A DNA stretch of 64,000 nucleotides from NCBI RefSeq assembly GCF_050947875.1, contig NC_134573.1, positions 52,998,115 to 53,062,114 on the forward strand, given 5' to 3'. The notes beneath the pieces were generated by a model, which did not search any database, had not been told where the DNA came from, and saw only the letters and a list, made by a program, of their open reading frames with translations. This document shows, one piece after another, positions 37,000 through 48,550 of the stretch (within the stretch, counting starts at the first letter, position 1; the number at the start of each line of letters is the position of its first letter). The position numbers and the translations under genes are program-made. This DNA comes from Dermacentor variabilis (taxonomy: Eukaryota > Arthropoda > Arachnida > Ixodida > Ixodidae).

Positions 37000-37640
37000 C
37001 TACTATCGTTTCCTCGCGTCAACTTTCGCTCACGCTTGTTTGGTTTGGTTTGTTTTGTTTTGTCTCGTTCGAGTTTGTTTTTATTGCAATAGTTTCAGAT
37101 AATTTTTTTCTACAATGATGAGGCCAAACCTAGACGTCCTGATGGAACACTTTTGCAGACAGATCATGATATGAGGTTCTGTACAACATGGACCATGAAT
37201 ACAAGTACATGGTGGCACACTGCGTACCATATTTTCCATGACTTAAGAACGCGGTGATGCCACAACAGAAGAAAGCACACCAACATGATCATGACCAGTG
37301 GCCCCCTGTCACTCTATACGTAAGACATGACTCGCCTTAAGAACAACGGCCCAAAAACGTAAAAAGAGCGCCGACCTGTCAGGAGACGAAGGAAAAAGAA
37401 CGTGACATCGCGCGCCAACATAGAGGAGGCCAGATTTGCGTGATTTCACGTGGCTGACACAGCTACTCGCCACCAGTTAGTGTGGCGGCTCTGCCGCAGC
37501 TGCGCTTTAACGCCAGCGGCACGCCGCGCGCGTTTCACGGATAATTTGCAACGAGCGTTTCTTTTCACGAATTGCCAGCCGTTTGCGCACGGGTGCGAGA
37601 AGGAAAACCTGAGGGCTTTTGCCCCTCGAATGTCTCAATA
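37000..37640. other. Spacer between LINE and foldback repeat
   Basis: No gene was recognised. It holds a short TTTG-rich patch (37040-37080) and a GC-rich patch (37470-37540). Confidence 0.6.
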
Positions 37641-37998
37641 TGCCTACGTACTACAGAGGGAGAGGTACTTTGCTGTTTTTGAGTCCGTTTGTCCATAGGC
37701 GTGCCGGCATTGCAGTCTGAGGTCGTGTGTGTGCTGATCGTCCACAACTTCTCCTCGTTCCCCTTGGGTGTTGCTGGTGAGTTTGTTGCATTTTCTTTTG
37801 TTGGAATGGTAACATACGAACTCGTTTGATAGTCATAAGATGATCAGTGAACCGGTAAGATCAACGACGAATCGTATTACTTTAACGCTGTGTGTAAAGG
37901 TGCATCGGACGTACATGAATTTGAGAAGCTAAAGGTACGCTGCATCTAAAGAATGCAGGCTTTCTTGCACCTGTGACACTCGTGCTGAGTCAGTCATG
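37640..37998 (-). repeat. Left arm of a large imperfect inverted repeat
   Basis: Its reverse complement matches 38540-38880 along most of its length. Shared blocks include CTGACTCAGCACGAGTG, AAAGCCTGCATT, TTTAGCTTC, TTATGTTACC-like, GCAACAAACTC, TTGTGGACGATCA and GCAATGCCGGCAC. Read on the minus strand, both arms encode related peptides (for example CNAGTPMDKRTQ here and RNAGTPRDKHMQ in the right arm), so the repeat unit may once have been coding. No family was recognised. Confidence 0.75.
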
Positions 37999-38355
37999 CC
38001 AGATTATACGTTTCTGGAGTCTTACCGCGCTCTGCTTTCAAACTACCATCGCTGATTTTTGCGGGAGAGCTGTGGGGGCCGTACCAGAGACCGGGCCTGC
38101 TCTTATGAAGCACTATCTTCGCTCGTGCCATGCTTTTCGTATGCTGCTCTCCATGACTCTTCAACATCATATTTAAGGCTCCTTTGTAGTCACATAAAGA
38201 TCATTTTGCAAAAGTACGAGCAAAACTGTGTAGGCGTGTGCCAGGGAACTAGCGCAACGGGAGCAAAGCAGGTACGTCCGACGTATATTTAGCTTCTCCC
38301 GCCTACCAATTTTTGCACATGCTTTTCTGGAAGGACATTTTTTTCACAAGGGAGA

Positions 38356-38393
38356 CTGCTGTTCGTGACTTTTGAAAAAGTCACGAAGAGCAG
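38356..38393. repeat. Hairpin within the foldback spacer
   Basis: Arms of 16 bases (CTGCTGTTCGTGACTT and its inverse) flank the loop TTGAAA, with one mismatch. It lies between the two arms of the larger inverted repeat. Confidence 0.85.
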
Positions 38394-38539
38394 TGTACTG
38401 AAAGTCATGGCACGAGCCAAGATAGCTGTTCCACGAGAGCAGGCCGGGTGTCTACTACAGTTCCTCGTGCTCCTCCGGGAAAATCAATTATATTGAATAT
38501 AGAGCACTTAATGCCCTAGAAAGGTATAATGTGGCATGT

Positions 38540-38880
38540 CTGACTCAGCACGAGTGCCACATGAGGGAAAAAGCCTGCATTGTGGATGTCCGACGTACTT
38601 TTAGCTTCAGGGAATAGCGTACGTCTGACGTACCTTTCGACACAGTGTTACAGTTATCCGTTTGGCTGTCATTCTTACGGGTTCAGTTCTCGCCTCGAAG
38701 CTATCGCACGATTTCTTATGTTACCGTTGCGATAAAAAATACGCAACAAACTCCCAAGCAAGATCCATGGAGCACGATGATAACTTGTGGACGATCAATA
38801 CACGCACGACCTCAAACCGCAATGCCGGCACACCCAGGGACAAACACATGCAAAACGAACAAAATAAAAATTTGAGGCTT
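38540..38880 (+). repeat. Right arm of a large imperfect inverted repeat
   Basis: This is the inverse of the left arm at 37640-37998. The frame from 38662 reads KLSHDFLCYRCDKKYATNSQ and continues in the peptide shared with the left arm. The CxxC pair (CYRC) could be part of a zinc-binding motif, but the frame is too short and decayed to assign. The GTCCGACGTA...TTTAGCTTC motif recurs here and also near 38277-38296 in the spacer. Confidence 0.75.
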
Positions 38881-38883
38881 ATC

Positions 38884-38928
38884 AAGGTTAAGCCCAGTGG
38901 ATGCTTCGCATCCACTGGGCTTAACCTT
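38884..38928. repeat. Perfect 21-bp hairpin
   Basis: The left arm starts AAGGTTAAGCCCAGTGG and pairs perfectly with the right arm over 21 bases, with only a TTC loop. It directly follows the right arm of the large inverted repeat. In the left arm, the corresponding region is only loosely similar, so the perfect palindrome is specific to this copy. Confidence 0.95.
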
Positions 38929-39044
38929 AGCGTATTCTTAGCGTTTGGAGGCATCTTGACCGCATACACGCCCGGCGCAAAGACGCTGGCGCGGTTGCGG
39001 GCACAGAGACTGACGCGACGGCGGGCGCGCGCCGCTTCATCCCT

Positions 39045-39335
39045 GGCGTGACGTCACATATCACGTGATGTAGCGAGGTGGCGCCGCGTCGCGTGCGACG
39101 GCGCGAACCGAAGCGTGGAGGCCTCCGCCGGGCGACGTCCGACGGCGCGATATGAGGCCCCATCTGCAGCCGGTGTGACGTCATCACGTGACGTCACATC
39201 ATGTGATCTCACTTCAGAGTCAATGGTGGCCACCGCCGGGAGGCGACCGACGGCGCGATATGAGGCCCCATCTGCAGCCGGTGTGACGTCATCACGTGAC
39301 GTCATCATGTGATCTCACTTCAGGGTCAATGGTGG
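39045..39335. repeat. 108-bp tandem repeat rich in CRE and E-box motifs
   Basis: The block CGGCGCGATATGAGGCCCC starts at 39143 and again at 39251 (period 108), with a degraded copy before (about 39045-39142) and a partial after. Each unit contains TGACGTCATCACGTGACGTCA-like sequence, combining the CRE palindrome TGACGTCA and the E-box CACGTG. The region is CpG-rich. Open frames on both strands are by-products of the repeat. Confidence 0.9.
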
Positions 39336-39339
39336 CCAC

Positions 39340-40840
39340 CACCGGGCGTCGCGCGAAGGCCCGAAACCTACGTTAATATGCTTCACATAAAAAATTCTGT
39401 GTAGCACCTAGGAAAAGTCCGACATTCGAGGAGAAAAGCCCCAAATTCATTTTCTCTTACTTTCTTGTACACACGCCGGAGCCAAACGACTGCCGATTAC
39501 TAAAATGGGCCAGTCGTCTAGTTTGTACGGGCTTTCTGCGGGGACGATCGCTCCGAGATAACAGAGTAGCGCGCGTCGTCTTTTCAGCAATGGCGCCATC
39601 CATAAGGCATCCGTCGAGCCCGTCAATACATAGCGCTGCCTGAGCGATCTCCCTGAGGCGACTGCTCTGACCCTTGCCCACGTGTCGCCCGCGCTCTGAC
39701 TCACCGTGGTCTCGCGATTAGCGAGGAAGTGGCGACAAACTTGCCTTGTTGGCAACATGTCGCACGAGACGGATTGTACGCGCCAGCAAATATATCGTGA
39801 AATGAAACCACGTGTGGATCTGGCCTCAGATTTTGCATTAAGTATCCGAATCGTCGATGATCTTTTTTTTGTGACTGCGTTATGTTTGTATGTTCCTTTA
39901 TGCTCTGAGTGTAACCACTACCCGCTGTAATTCCGTGCTGCTCTGAGGGTATATAATTATGAAGAGTATTTATTAGGGAAATATATAAAATTCAGAAAAA
40001 ACACCACCCACGCACTCCCTACAGATGTTTAACCAGCAAAGCTCAAACGTGCCGCATTCGTGTTTATCGCTGGGTTAATCCCGACGGTTCATTAAACGAC
40101 GGCTTGGTAGGCTGCCGCAACCTTGGTACGGCGTTACTGCTTGCGCTTGGTTGCAAGAGCCTCTTCTAGTGCCCGGGCTACAGCATCAGCACGGCGCAGA
40201 CGAGCTCATTGCCGGTTCTCCTCGCCGCATTGCTGATCGAAAGGTGCCTGCTCCTCAGAAGTGCGTATGACTCGCCTATCCACTTCGGAGCAGGAGAGCA
40301 ACTGCTGCGCACGCTCCGCTACGACGGACAGCAACGAAGTCACTACTGCCGCAGCTGCTTCAACACTACTTAGATAGCACGAGGCCTTTCCACTCCGATC
40401 CATGACGTCATGTCGCCTTTTTTGACTATCATAGAATCTAATGGGGATTTTCCTGAGCACGCAACCGTGAGTTTGACAGCACCGCTTTCACCGCGCCAGC
40501 CTTGTCAGCGGAAATTTCTGGCCGGTTACGGTGACGTGAAGTATCGGAGTAAACAGGCCTTGCGCTATCTGGTGGTTCTGGCTAATCGCGCGCCCTTCTC
40601 TAACTCCTCTTTTTTCGCGCATGCACATATGATTGCGCTACAGGAGCTTGCGCCGTACAAGTGACCGACAGACAAACGGACGGATGAATCAGCCAGCCAT
40701 TTACAGCTTCGTTGTAATAAGCTGTTTACAACAGCCAAAATTGCTAAACCTACAATACGACTTGCGCGACTCATTGCATGGCACTTGCATGAAACCTGGT
40801 ACAACGATGATTCAACATACTTTGTGCTAGACAATTATAC
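39340..40840. other. Unassigned region with coding-like minus-strand remnants
   Basis: Two minus-strand frames, 39447-39758 (103 residues) and 40206-40460 (84 residues), have balanced composition and could be gene or transposon exons. The second is Ala-, Glu- and Arg-rich (VEAAAAVVTSLLSVVAERAQ) and looks helical. No domain was recognised in either. Nothing else is seen. Confidence 0.45.
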
Positions 40841-40845
40841 TCACT

Positions 40846-43450
40846 TTGCTAATAACAGGCAAACTCGAAGAAGTGGTGGTGTATCCCTTGCAAATTGTGA
40901 ATTCGCTTCCTGCAACAATAGTTGATAAATTCACGTTCTGCACTCCGGATTGTGAAGTGTTAACCATCCAGAGTGACAAAAGTATCTTTTGTGTTGTCTA
41001 CCGCCCTCCAGATGGAAAACTTGAATTTTTTTTCTTCGTTTGAAGCACTGTTTGATTATGTGTCTATAAATGAGCGCGTGCTATATCTTTCCGGTGATAT
41101 GAATATTGATAAGCGAACCGCGTCACAAGAGCAGACAGAATTTGCTTCTTTATTTGATTCTTACGCTCTTGTGGATGTAATTACTGTACCAACGCGCGTA
41201 ACTTGTTCCACTTCAACTACTTTAGATTTAATTATCGCTAACAACGATAAAAGCACTATACTTTCCGGAACATTGATAACTGACATCAGTGATCATTTTC
41301 CAGTATTTTGCTTTTATTGCTAATACCAACCTTAAACATGCTTCTAAATCACCGGCGTCTTAATATCGCTGCATTGATTCAAAATCCCTCGACACCTTTT
41401 GTAATGAAATATGTTCAGCCGACTTCATATATTCTCGCTACCTGACGCAGATGTTGTGTACGATGCACTAATGACTGAGTTAAAACGCAAGTATCAAAAC
41501 TGCTTTCCTTTGAAATGCTGTCGCAAACGAAAATCGAAGAAACCATGGATTACGAATGCCTTATTAAAAAATAGAAAAGAGAACGAAACTACATGCACAA
41601 TTCATTAAATCCAAGGATCCCACGAAATTGTCTTAATATAAGAAATATCGCAGTAACTTGAACAAAGAACTACGTCAAGCCAAGTACGAATACTTCAGCT
41701 ATTCGTTCTCAGATAATTCTAGCACGAACCCTCAGCATCGATGGTATCAACAAGGTAAACTACTTGGATGCCACTAAAACAGTGGTCCAAACTGCAATAT
41801 GCGCAACGGTGCTGTGCGGACAGGGCAGGATCTCTCGAATGCCTTTAACGATATCTTTGTGAATATCACAAATGCAGTATGCTTTCCTATTATTTGAACA
41901 AACACCTCAGTTCACCAAGCACCAGAAGTCTCGATGTCGATGTTTATGTCCCCTACAACAAAAAGTGAAATAATTTGTGTACTCAGAAATAATAGAAGAA
42001 ACACTAGGGCTTTAGATACTAACGGTTTTCAAGTAAAACCTCTATAGTATGTAATTTATTCGTTAGGCCCAATCTTAACATACATATTCAACCTTTGTCC
42101 CAGTAGTGGAGTACTTCCTAAGCAGATGCAGATTGCAAAAGTTTCGTGATACACAAAGGAGGTGATACCTCTGCATTGTCAAATTGTAGGCCAATTTCCA
42201 TTCTATCTGTAATTTCTGAAGGCATACAGAAAATTGCTCACACGAGAATAACTATTTTTTAGATAAGCATTCCCTTTTGTCGAAGGATCAGTTCGGGTTC
42301 AGACCAAAAAGATCCACTGAGTTGGCACTGCTCAAGCAAAAGCAACTCATCATAAATGCATTTGAAGAGAAGCTCGTTGTTCTGGGAATTCATATTGACT
42401 TTTCCAAAGCCTTTGATTTAATCAATCATGATTGTTAGTAAATAAACTAAAACACTATGGTATAAGATGGTTTCCTAATTCTTTGATACGGTCATACCTT
42501 CAACATCGTTAACAAATTGTACCACAAAATGATGCTCTGTCTGATGGCCAATACCTAAAATTGGGCGTGCCGCAAGGCAGCCACTTAGGCCCTTTGCTGC
42601 TTCTAGTTTACTTAAATGATATATTTTACACAAAGCTACCAGTGAACCTTACTGCCTACGCGGATGACCTTACGGTGCTCATTACGGGTATTAGAGAAAA
42701 TAACTTATCCTATACAGGTAATGAGTTTTTGCAATAGATGTGTTAGTGGTCGCACGACAATTACGTAAAGCTGAACACAAGCAAAACTAAAGCCGTGCTA
42801 TTCCGAGCGAAAAATAAAGTTGTAAAACATATTATGCTTAGGTTTGGTGACTACTATATTGAAATCGTGCGTAATATCAAATGTCTGAGAGTAACCTTCT
42901 CGGAATCGCTTAATTTGGATGCCCAAATTAATAACATACGGTCAAAAATGAACAAAGTGAATGGGCAGCTATGTCGTCAACGGTATACGCTATCAACAAG
43001 AAGTAAACTATTAATCTACAACGCTTTCATAGTTCCAATACTTAACTACTGCCACACTGTCTGTGGCAGAAGTACGAAGTATAATTTATACAAGATTATT
43101 GTTATCCAGAAACGTGCGATAAGATTAGTTGCTAACATACCATGGCGTGCCCACACAGAAAACTATTATTCCGAGTTTAGCATCATTCATGGGCCTAATC
43201 TTTATGCCTTCAGATTATTTCTTTAGTACAATAATGCTATTAGAACAAACAACGCTGATATGTTGACACTATTCAACCTTCAAAGCCATGTGCCCATGTA
43301 CAATGTCAACCACACGTGTGGTTAAAACACCTTCGAGGAGTGTCAGTGCAAAGCTACACATTACTATCAGTTTAATTTATTCGTCCGTCGTCTGAAACTG
43401 CTCTATTTTTTAACCCCAAGGACAACCAGACGGGTACGGGTCCAAGAATA
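40846..43450 (+). pseudogene. Decayed Jockey/CR1-like LINE ORF2
   Basis: Endonuclease blocks: FCVVYRPPDGKLEFF near 40990 (a frameshift follows), LYLSGDMNIDKR at about 41080-41115, STTLDLIIAN and DISDHFPVF at about 41215-41310. Linker: KPWITNALLK at about 41541. RT: FGFRPKRSTELALL near 42295, IHIDFSKAFDLINH near 42392, LGVPQGSHLGPLL near 42560, and YADD at 42657-42668. Thumb and C-terminal region: VLFRAKNKV through LLIYNAFIVPILNYC to 43226. The endonuclease Asp in GDMN and the RT Asp pair are still present, but stops and frameshifts are frequent. No ORF1 was found before it, so the 5' end is probably truncated. Confidence 0.88.
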
Positions 43451-46400
43451 ATGATGCTGATTTTCTTCTTTCCGTGCTATGCTTGCATTTTAACGGAAAT
43501 GAGGGAACTCAAGCCTAGTAGTTTAATACCACTATTTGTGTCATAGTGACCGGAAACAGCATGGTTGAAGCACAACTAATAGGTGGCAAAGCAAAAAAAA
43601 TTGTTTCCTGCAGTTTGGCACGCTTTCACACATCCCTAATGAAAAACTGTGAAACAGGTTATCACTGTAGTTAGGCATAATTTTATCAAGAAACACGAAC
43701 TTTCGCAAGGTGCATGTTTGTGCCATTCATTTGTGTGTAACACATTTGAAGCATGCCATTGATGTCCCCTGAGCGGGATTGCGACTAATCACGCCATGTG
43801 TCTCCAGAAGGAAAAGCCGAGCGCAGCCCTTCCTGGCTCTCCGAATAAATAGGCTCTTCGTAGCGCCCAGATAGCTCAATAACTTCTGAGCCTGCTGGCC
43901 ACGAACCCCATCTCCATAGCGGCCGAGGCATGCATCTGTGCCTTCGTGCAGCTAGAAAGGCCACCATTTACACAGAACAAACGCAGCAGCATGGATCGCC
44001 ATAGGGAGTATCATTACGATAAAATCATGCGCTCGTCCGTAGCAAAGCACACCAATATTTAGCATGCGCAAACACCGTCAATGCCGGTGGAGAAGCACAT
44101 GTGTATCGCGTCATTCGCTGCGCGTACTTGACGGGTTTGTTCAATAGGCCCTGCTTGCAAATTGGCAGCACACAAACAAGAATCTATTACTGCGTTTCGG
44201 CCAAGCCCTGATGAGAAACGTAGCAGACACCTCGCCGCATTATGTGGAATAAAATAACACAGCAGAGGGGCAACACCAAGCCTTGTTGAATGCATTGCGT
44301 CTTTATTTTCAGTACTCAGTCAAGTAAGCCTGTATTCGAGGCCGATTTCGCGAAGCTTTTCGACCTTAAGGGCTGCTTGCCCTTGGCCGTCTGCCTTCGT
44401 TAATAATTTGTCCGACATCCTCATCGCCTGAGATCTTTTATTATGAAAAGTTCTAGCTTAGAACATTTTTGTTTGTGTGTACGCAGCTGGGCTCTGGAGC
44501 CCACATGTTCACAATTTTCACAATTCTATCTCGTATCAATTCACATATTCACAATTCCATCGCGTATCAATCGCCCGCAACAGCAATATAAGGTAATGAT
44601 TTTTTTTTTCGGGTACGACCTCTGGCCACTAGCTCTGACTAGAAATCGCAAAATCACTCGAACCACAAACTCGCATTTTGCTTGGACAGTATGGCAGCTA
44701 AAAGTTTCGGATGCCGCAAAACAATTCCTAGCCAGCAGAAAATAGGGAAAAAAATACGTATACACCCTAGGGTAAATAACTTGCTAAAAAATGTTGGGTG
44801 TGTGGTGGTGCTACTGTGCGGATGACGAAAAGCACGGCGCAAAAGAACACCTTGATGGCGCGTGTGCTGCGGGCAATAAACCACTTTGTGGCAAGCGTTC
44901 GACGAGCCACGTCATTTTTTCCGCGTCGCCAACCTAGATATCATTCGAGCACTCAACCTTCTCAACAGAATACTCCTTCGCTGGAAAATTCAGGATTACG
45001 CACTTTCATCCGCGAAGTTGAAAGCCGAAGCAGGTACCAACTTTCCCTTACCTGTTCTTATAAGTTTGTTGTTCCAGTGCATTATGCTTTATGTCATGAA
45101 TAAAGGACATTAAATTAAAAAAAAATGAAGCGCAAGCCGCAACGCTGCGGACGGGAAATCACATATCACTACAGTGCGAGAAGAATAAGGGGATCCTAGG
45201 AGCTTGAATTTTAGTAATCGCAACCATACAAATAAATAGACAGTAAAAGCTACAGGATAATCAAGAAAGCTTTATGACGGCGTCCACTGATAGGAGTTCC
45301 GGCGTTGCCGTCTTTCTCTAAAAGAGCTACCATGCCAAAGTTTAGCATCCCTGCTGTGCTAGAACACAACAAATCAAATTGCCTTGCAAACTTACATGGA
45401 GGCGCAAGTCACTTTCAGATTTGTTAGTACTTTCTTACACAGCTTAACTCCAACTTATAGGCTTTCATTCGCGTTGTCTCTCGTTTTCTTGTAGTGTACG
45501 TTTTTTGGAGTAATGAACAAAGGAATCCGAAAAGAAATACCGATACTTGTGCATTGAACTTCTCCCAGTCAGCATCAATTGCCGCAAGCCATTTTTGTGT
45601 AAGAAGTTTATACAATGACAGACAGTCTTTGCACGTCGTCCTTATCTCATCATTCCTCTGCTGGGATGAAGCCCTGCGGGCAACGATCGGAAGTCTTATC
45701 TGCGAGAATCGACTTTTCTGCGGAAGGATAAAAAACATCAAGGCTTGGCGAAGCCAAGCACTCCTAGCTACGGTGCTTATGCTTCCCCAAAGAATAAATC
45801 CTTATCAACTCTTCAACTGGCGTTTCGTGGGAAACGTTTGTAAATAAATAGTTATGCCTTTCCAGGCTTATATTTACCCGAAAAAATAATTGACATGTAC
45901 CTTTTGAGCATTTGTTTTATTTATCGTTGTGAAAAAGTGCACTGCGAATAATTAGAAATTCCTTCTCAACACGCGGCAACAATTGTTTTATAGTTAAGCA
46001 GAAAATATACTTACCTAAGAGTTGGTACGGTAACGTCGCTCGAAGGAGAAGGAATAGCGAGTACGGTATTCACGACGGTGAGTGTCCGGAGACAAGCTAT
46101 CTTATTGAAAGAAAAGCCATTCATTCTCCTTTCTCTTACATTTACTTGTGTTGGAAGCGGGAGCAGCACGTGTCTGGCTTTGCTCTCAGGTTGCAAATAA
46201 TGGAAGTTTAAAGCTGTCTTCTAGATATCTGCCACACGAATGCTAGAAAAATGCAGGAAGTTTAAATAATGCAAGACTTCGAAGGAGAATATGAGATTCA
46301 TAACATGAAGCTTTACTTATTTCCAACATCAGCCGTCACTACAGCACCCAAGGTACCGTTCGAATGTACGCTGAGAGGGCGAGTGATAACTGCACTTAAG

Positions 46401-46800
46401 AAGTGCGAGCACATGAAGCGGATCATAAGAGCTAAGCCGGATAAATGAAGGCATTCGGAATGCGTAGAAGAATGAATATAACGTTAGGAGGAACAATATT
46501 TTAGAGTGACGAAGATCGATACCCAGCATCCCCTCCAAATATTTTGCGAGAAAAATTTCATTTACAACTACTTACGGTGTGTTAGCAGACCGATGGAAAA
46601 AGCAGAAACAAAAGTTGCATTCTTGTGCACTGCAGCTCCCGTCTATTTTATGCACATCTGATGGAAACATCAAGACGTCTATGCAATATTCGGCCCCGTC
46701 ACAATACACAGGTTGCCCCATGTAACTTCTGTTAAATGTAGAAATATGTGAGTACCGCTTAGTTTGAAAGAACCAAGGAAACGTCGTTTTTGAAACCCCG
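43450..46800. other. Unassigned region
   Basis: No gene is supported. A 31-base direct repeat (TTCACAATTCTATCTCGTATC and a variant) lies at 44517-44576. A segment ending near 45125 has AATAAA at 45098-45103 followed by an A-rich stretch, like the 3' end of a retroposed sequence. Overlapping frames on both strands at 45424-45847 could not be assigned to a family. Confidence 0.5.
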
Positions 46801-47313
46801 TAGAGGCGTCTGCGGTAGCAGGCCTTTGGTGTGTTGCGGAACCACGTACCCGAGCACACGAGGGTTGGACCCACCCGCATCTAGCCGTGCACGGCTTAGC
46901 CGTGTCCGGGGAAAGGGGAATCCTGGGGGTTGAGCCAATGCCGGGAGCTTGTACCTTTAAGGCCCCCCGGCTGACGCAACACACCTCTTTCGCATCTGCT
47001 TCGCGTAGACGGCACCCCCAGACTGACCCACCCGGGGGAAATCGAGAGTTGCCATTCTTGTCTCTCTCTCCCTCCAGCCTACGTCTTTCTCTCACTTTTC
47101 ATCTTTCCTGTATTCTCCTAGCTTCCCCTTCTAATTTTTCCAGGCAGCAAGGGTTAACCTTGTGTGAATAGCCAACCTAGGTTATCTCATATTTGGTTAT
47201 AGCGATTGCGTACAGCTGGCGTATGCAGGGCCTGTTTTTACAGTCCCTGTAGCGTCCCCTTGTAGGGCTCCACGGTGGGTGGCTGGCGTTATTGCCGAAA
47301 ATTACATTATTCT

Positions 47314-48508
47314 ATGGTAAGCACTTTCCCTCCCCTCCCAGATCGCCCTAAGAAAAGAGATCGCACCGAAGATGTATTCCAGTTCTTTGGACGTCAAAGA
47401 CCCAACTTCCCACGATTTCACGTCATTTAATCCGAAAAATCAGATAAACAAGTATGCACAATCTCCTCATTTCTACTTTCAAAGTCTTTAAATGATGTCC
47501 TTGGTCCAAGCTACAAGGTATCAAGTATGGCAAGTGGTGATCTCCTCTTAGAACTGCATGATTAGAAACAACATAAAAATTGCCCAGTATAGTGTCATTT
47601 GGGGATGTTCCCGTGACAGTAACTCCACACCCTACTCTTAACACCACCCGCGGCGTTGTCTCGGATGATGATTTGCTGCAGGTGACAGAGTCTGAGCTCC
47701 TGGACGGCTTCAGTGAGCAGAATGTTTTCAGTGGCAGAAAGTCAAAAGAATTAGGCGGGATGGTAAAGAAATTGCGACGAAACACCTAAAACTCACATTC
47801 GGCTCAAGTATTCAGCCCGAGTCTGTAGAGGCCGGGTACATCAAGCTCCGTGTTAAAGCACATGTGTCCAATCTCCTCAGATGCTTCAAATGATAACGCT
47901 TTGGCCACAGCTCACAGAGCTGCCGACGCCACCAAACATATGCGAAGTGCAGTGCCAATGAACACACGTCCGAAGCTTGCGAGAACTCTTTGCATTTTGT
48001 AAACTGTGATAGAGAGCACGCCGCGTACTCACGGTCGTGCCCAGCTTGGAAGAAAGAAAAAAATTGTCATAATCAAAGTGAAAGAAAATATATCGTTCAA
48101 GGAGGTACGGAGGCGGGAGTCATACCTTCTTAGGAGCAGCTTTGCCGAAGTGGCGCGTCAGGGGGTACCGCCACAACGGCCTCCGTCGGCTATCCGACCC
48201 ACACCCGGTGAGGCGGCAGTGACGCCATCCGCACCCTCCCTGCGGCTGCAGCCAGCGCTGCTACACCAACCCAGCAGACACGGCCATCTACCTCTGTGCA
48301 GGTGGCCTCAAAGGTCTCGTCCAACGTACCGAGGCCTTCACGTCAAAGAAAGCGCTGGGAGAGCGTGTGTCCAGCGTCTCGCAAGAGGCGATGGACACAA
48401 GGACGAGCCAGACGGCGCCACCAGCACCTAAGGTGCGGCGAGCATCTTTCCACTCCTCGAAAAAAGACAAAATTCCGGTCACGGGCCTCGAAAGGGCCCG
48501 TGAGCTAA
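47314..48508 (+). pseudogene. I-clade LINE ORF1 (gag-like) remnant
   Basis: The frame opens with ATG 47314 (MVSTFPPLPDRPKKRDRTED) and goes through VSSMASGDLLLEL near 47525. Several stops follow, and the reading continues in other frames (VSFGDVPVTVTPHP near 47590; LTFGSSIQPESVEAGYIKLR near 47798). The segment 47870-48050 corresponds to the zinc-knuckle region, where the RCFK and CANEHT-like blocks are only partly preserved. It continues as KKKIVIIKVKENISFKEVRR and SFAEVARQGVPPQRPP and finishes at a stop at 48508. The role in intact elements is RNA binding. Confidence 0.8.
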
Positions 48509-48550
48509 TCCTTATCTCTTAAACACACAGCATCCAACACATTTACTATA

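Noticed and set aside
35466..37022. A single 518-residue protein
   Set aside because: Only the C-terminal 224 residues (from ATG 36140) resemble LINE ORF1; the rest is translated 5' monomer repeat.
39054..39312. Frames on both strands in the CRE-rich repeat
   Set aside because: Repetitive and mutually overlapping; they follow from the 108-base period.
45424..45847. Overlapping frames of 105 and 117 residues on opposite strands
   Set aside because: No domain, no splice or promoter context; at most one could be real and neither can be supported.
46572..47095. Minus-strand frames of 102 and 138 residues
   Set aside because: They are antisense to the leader of the I-clade LINE.
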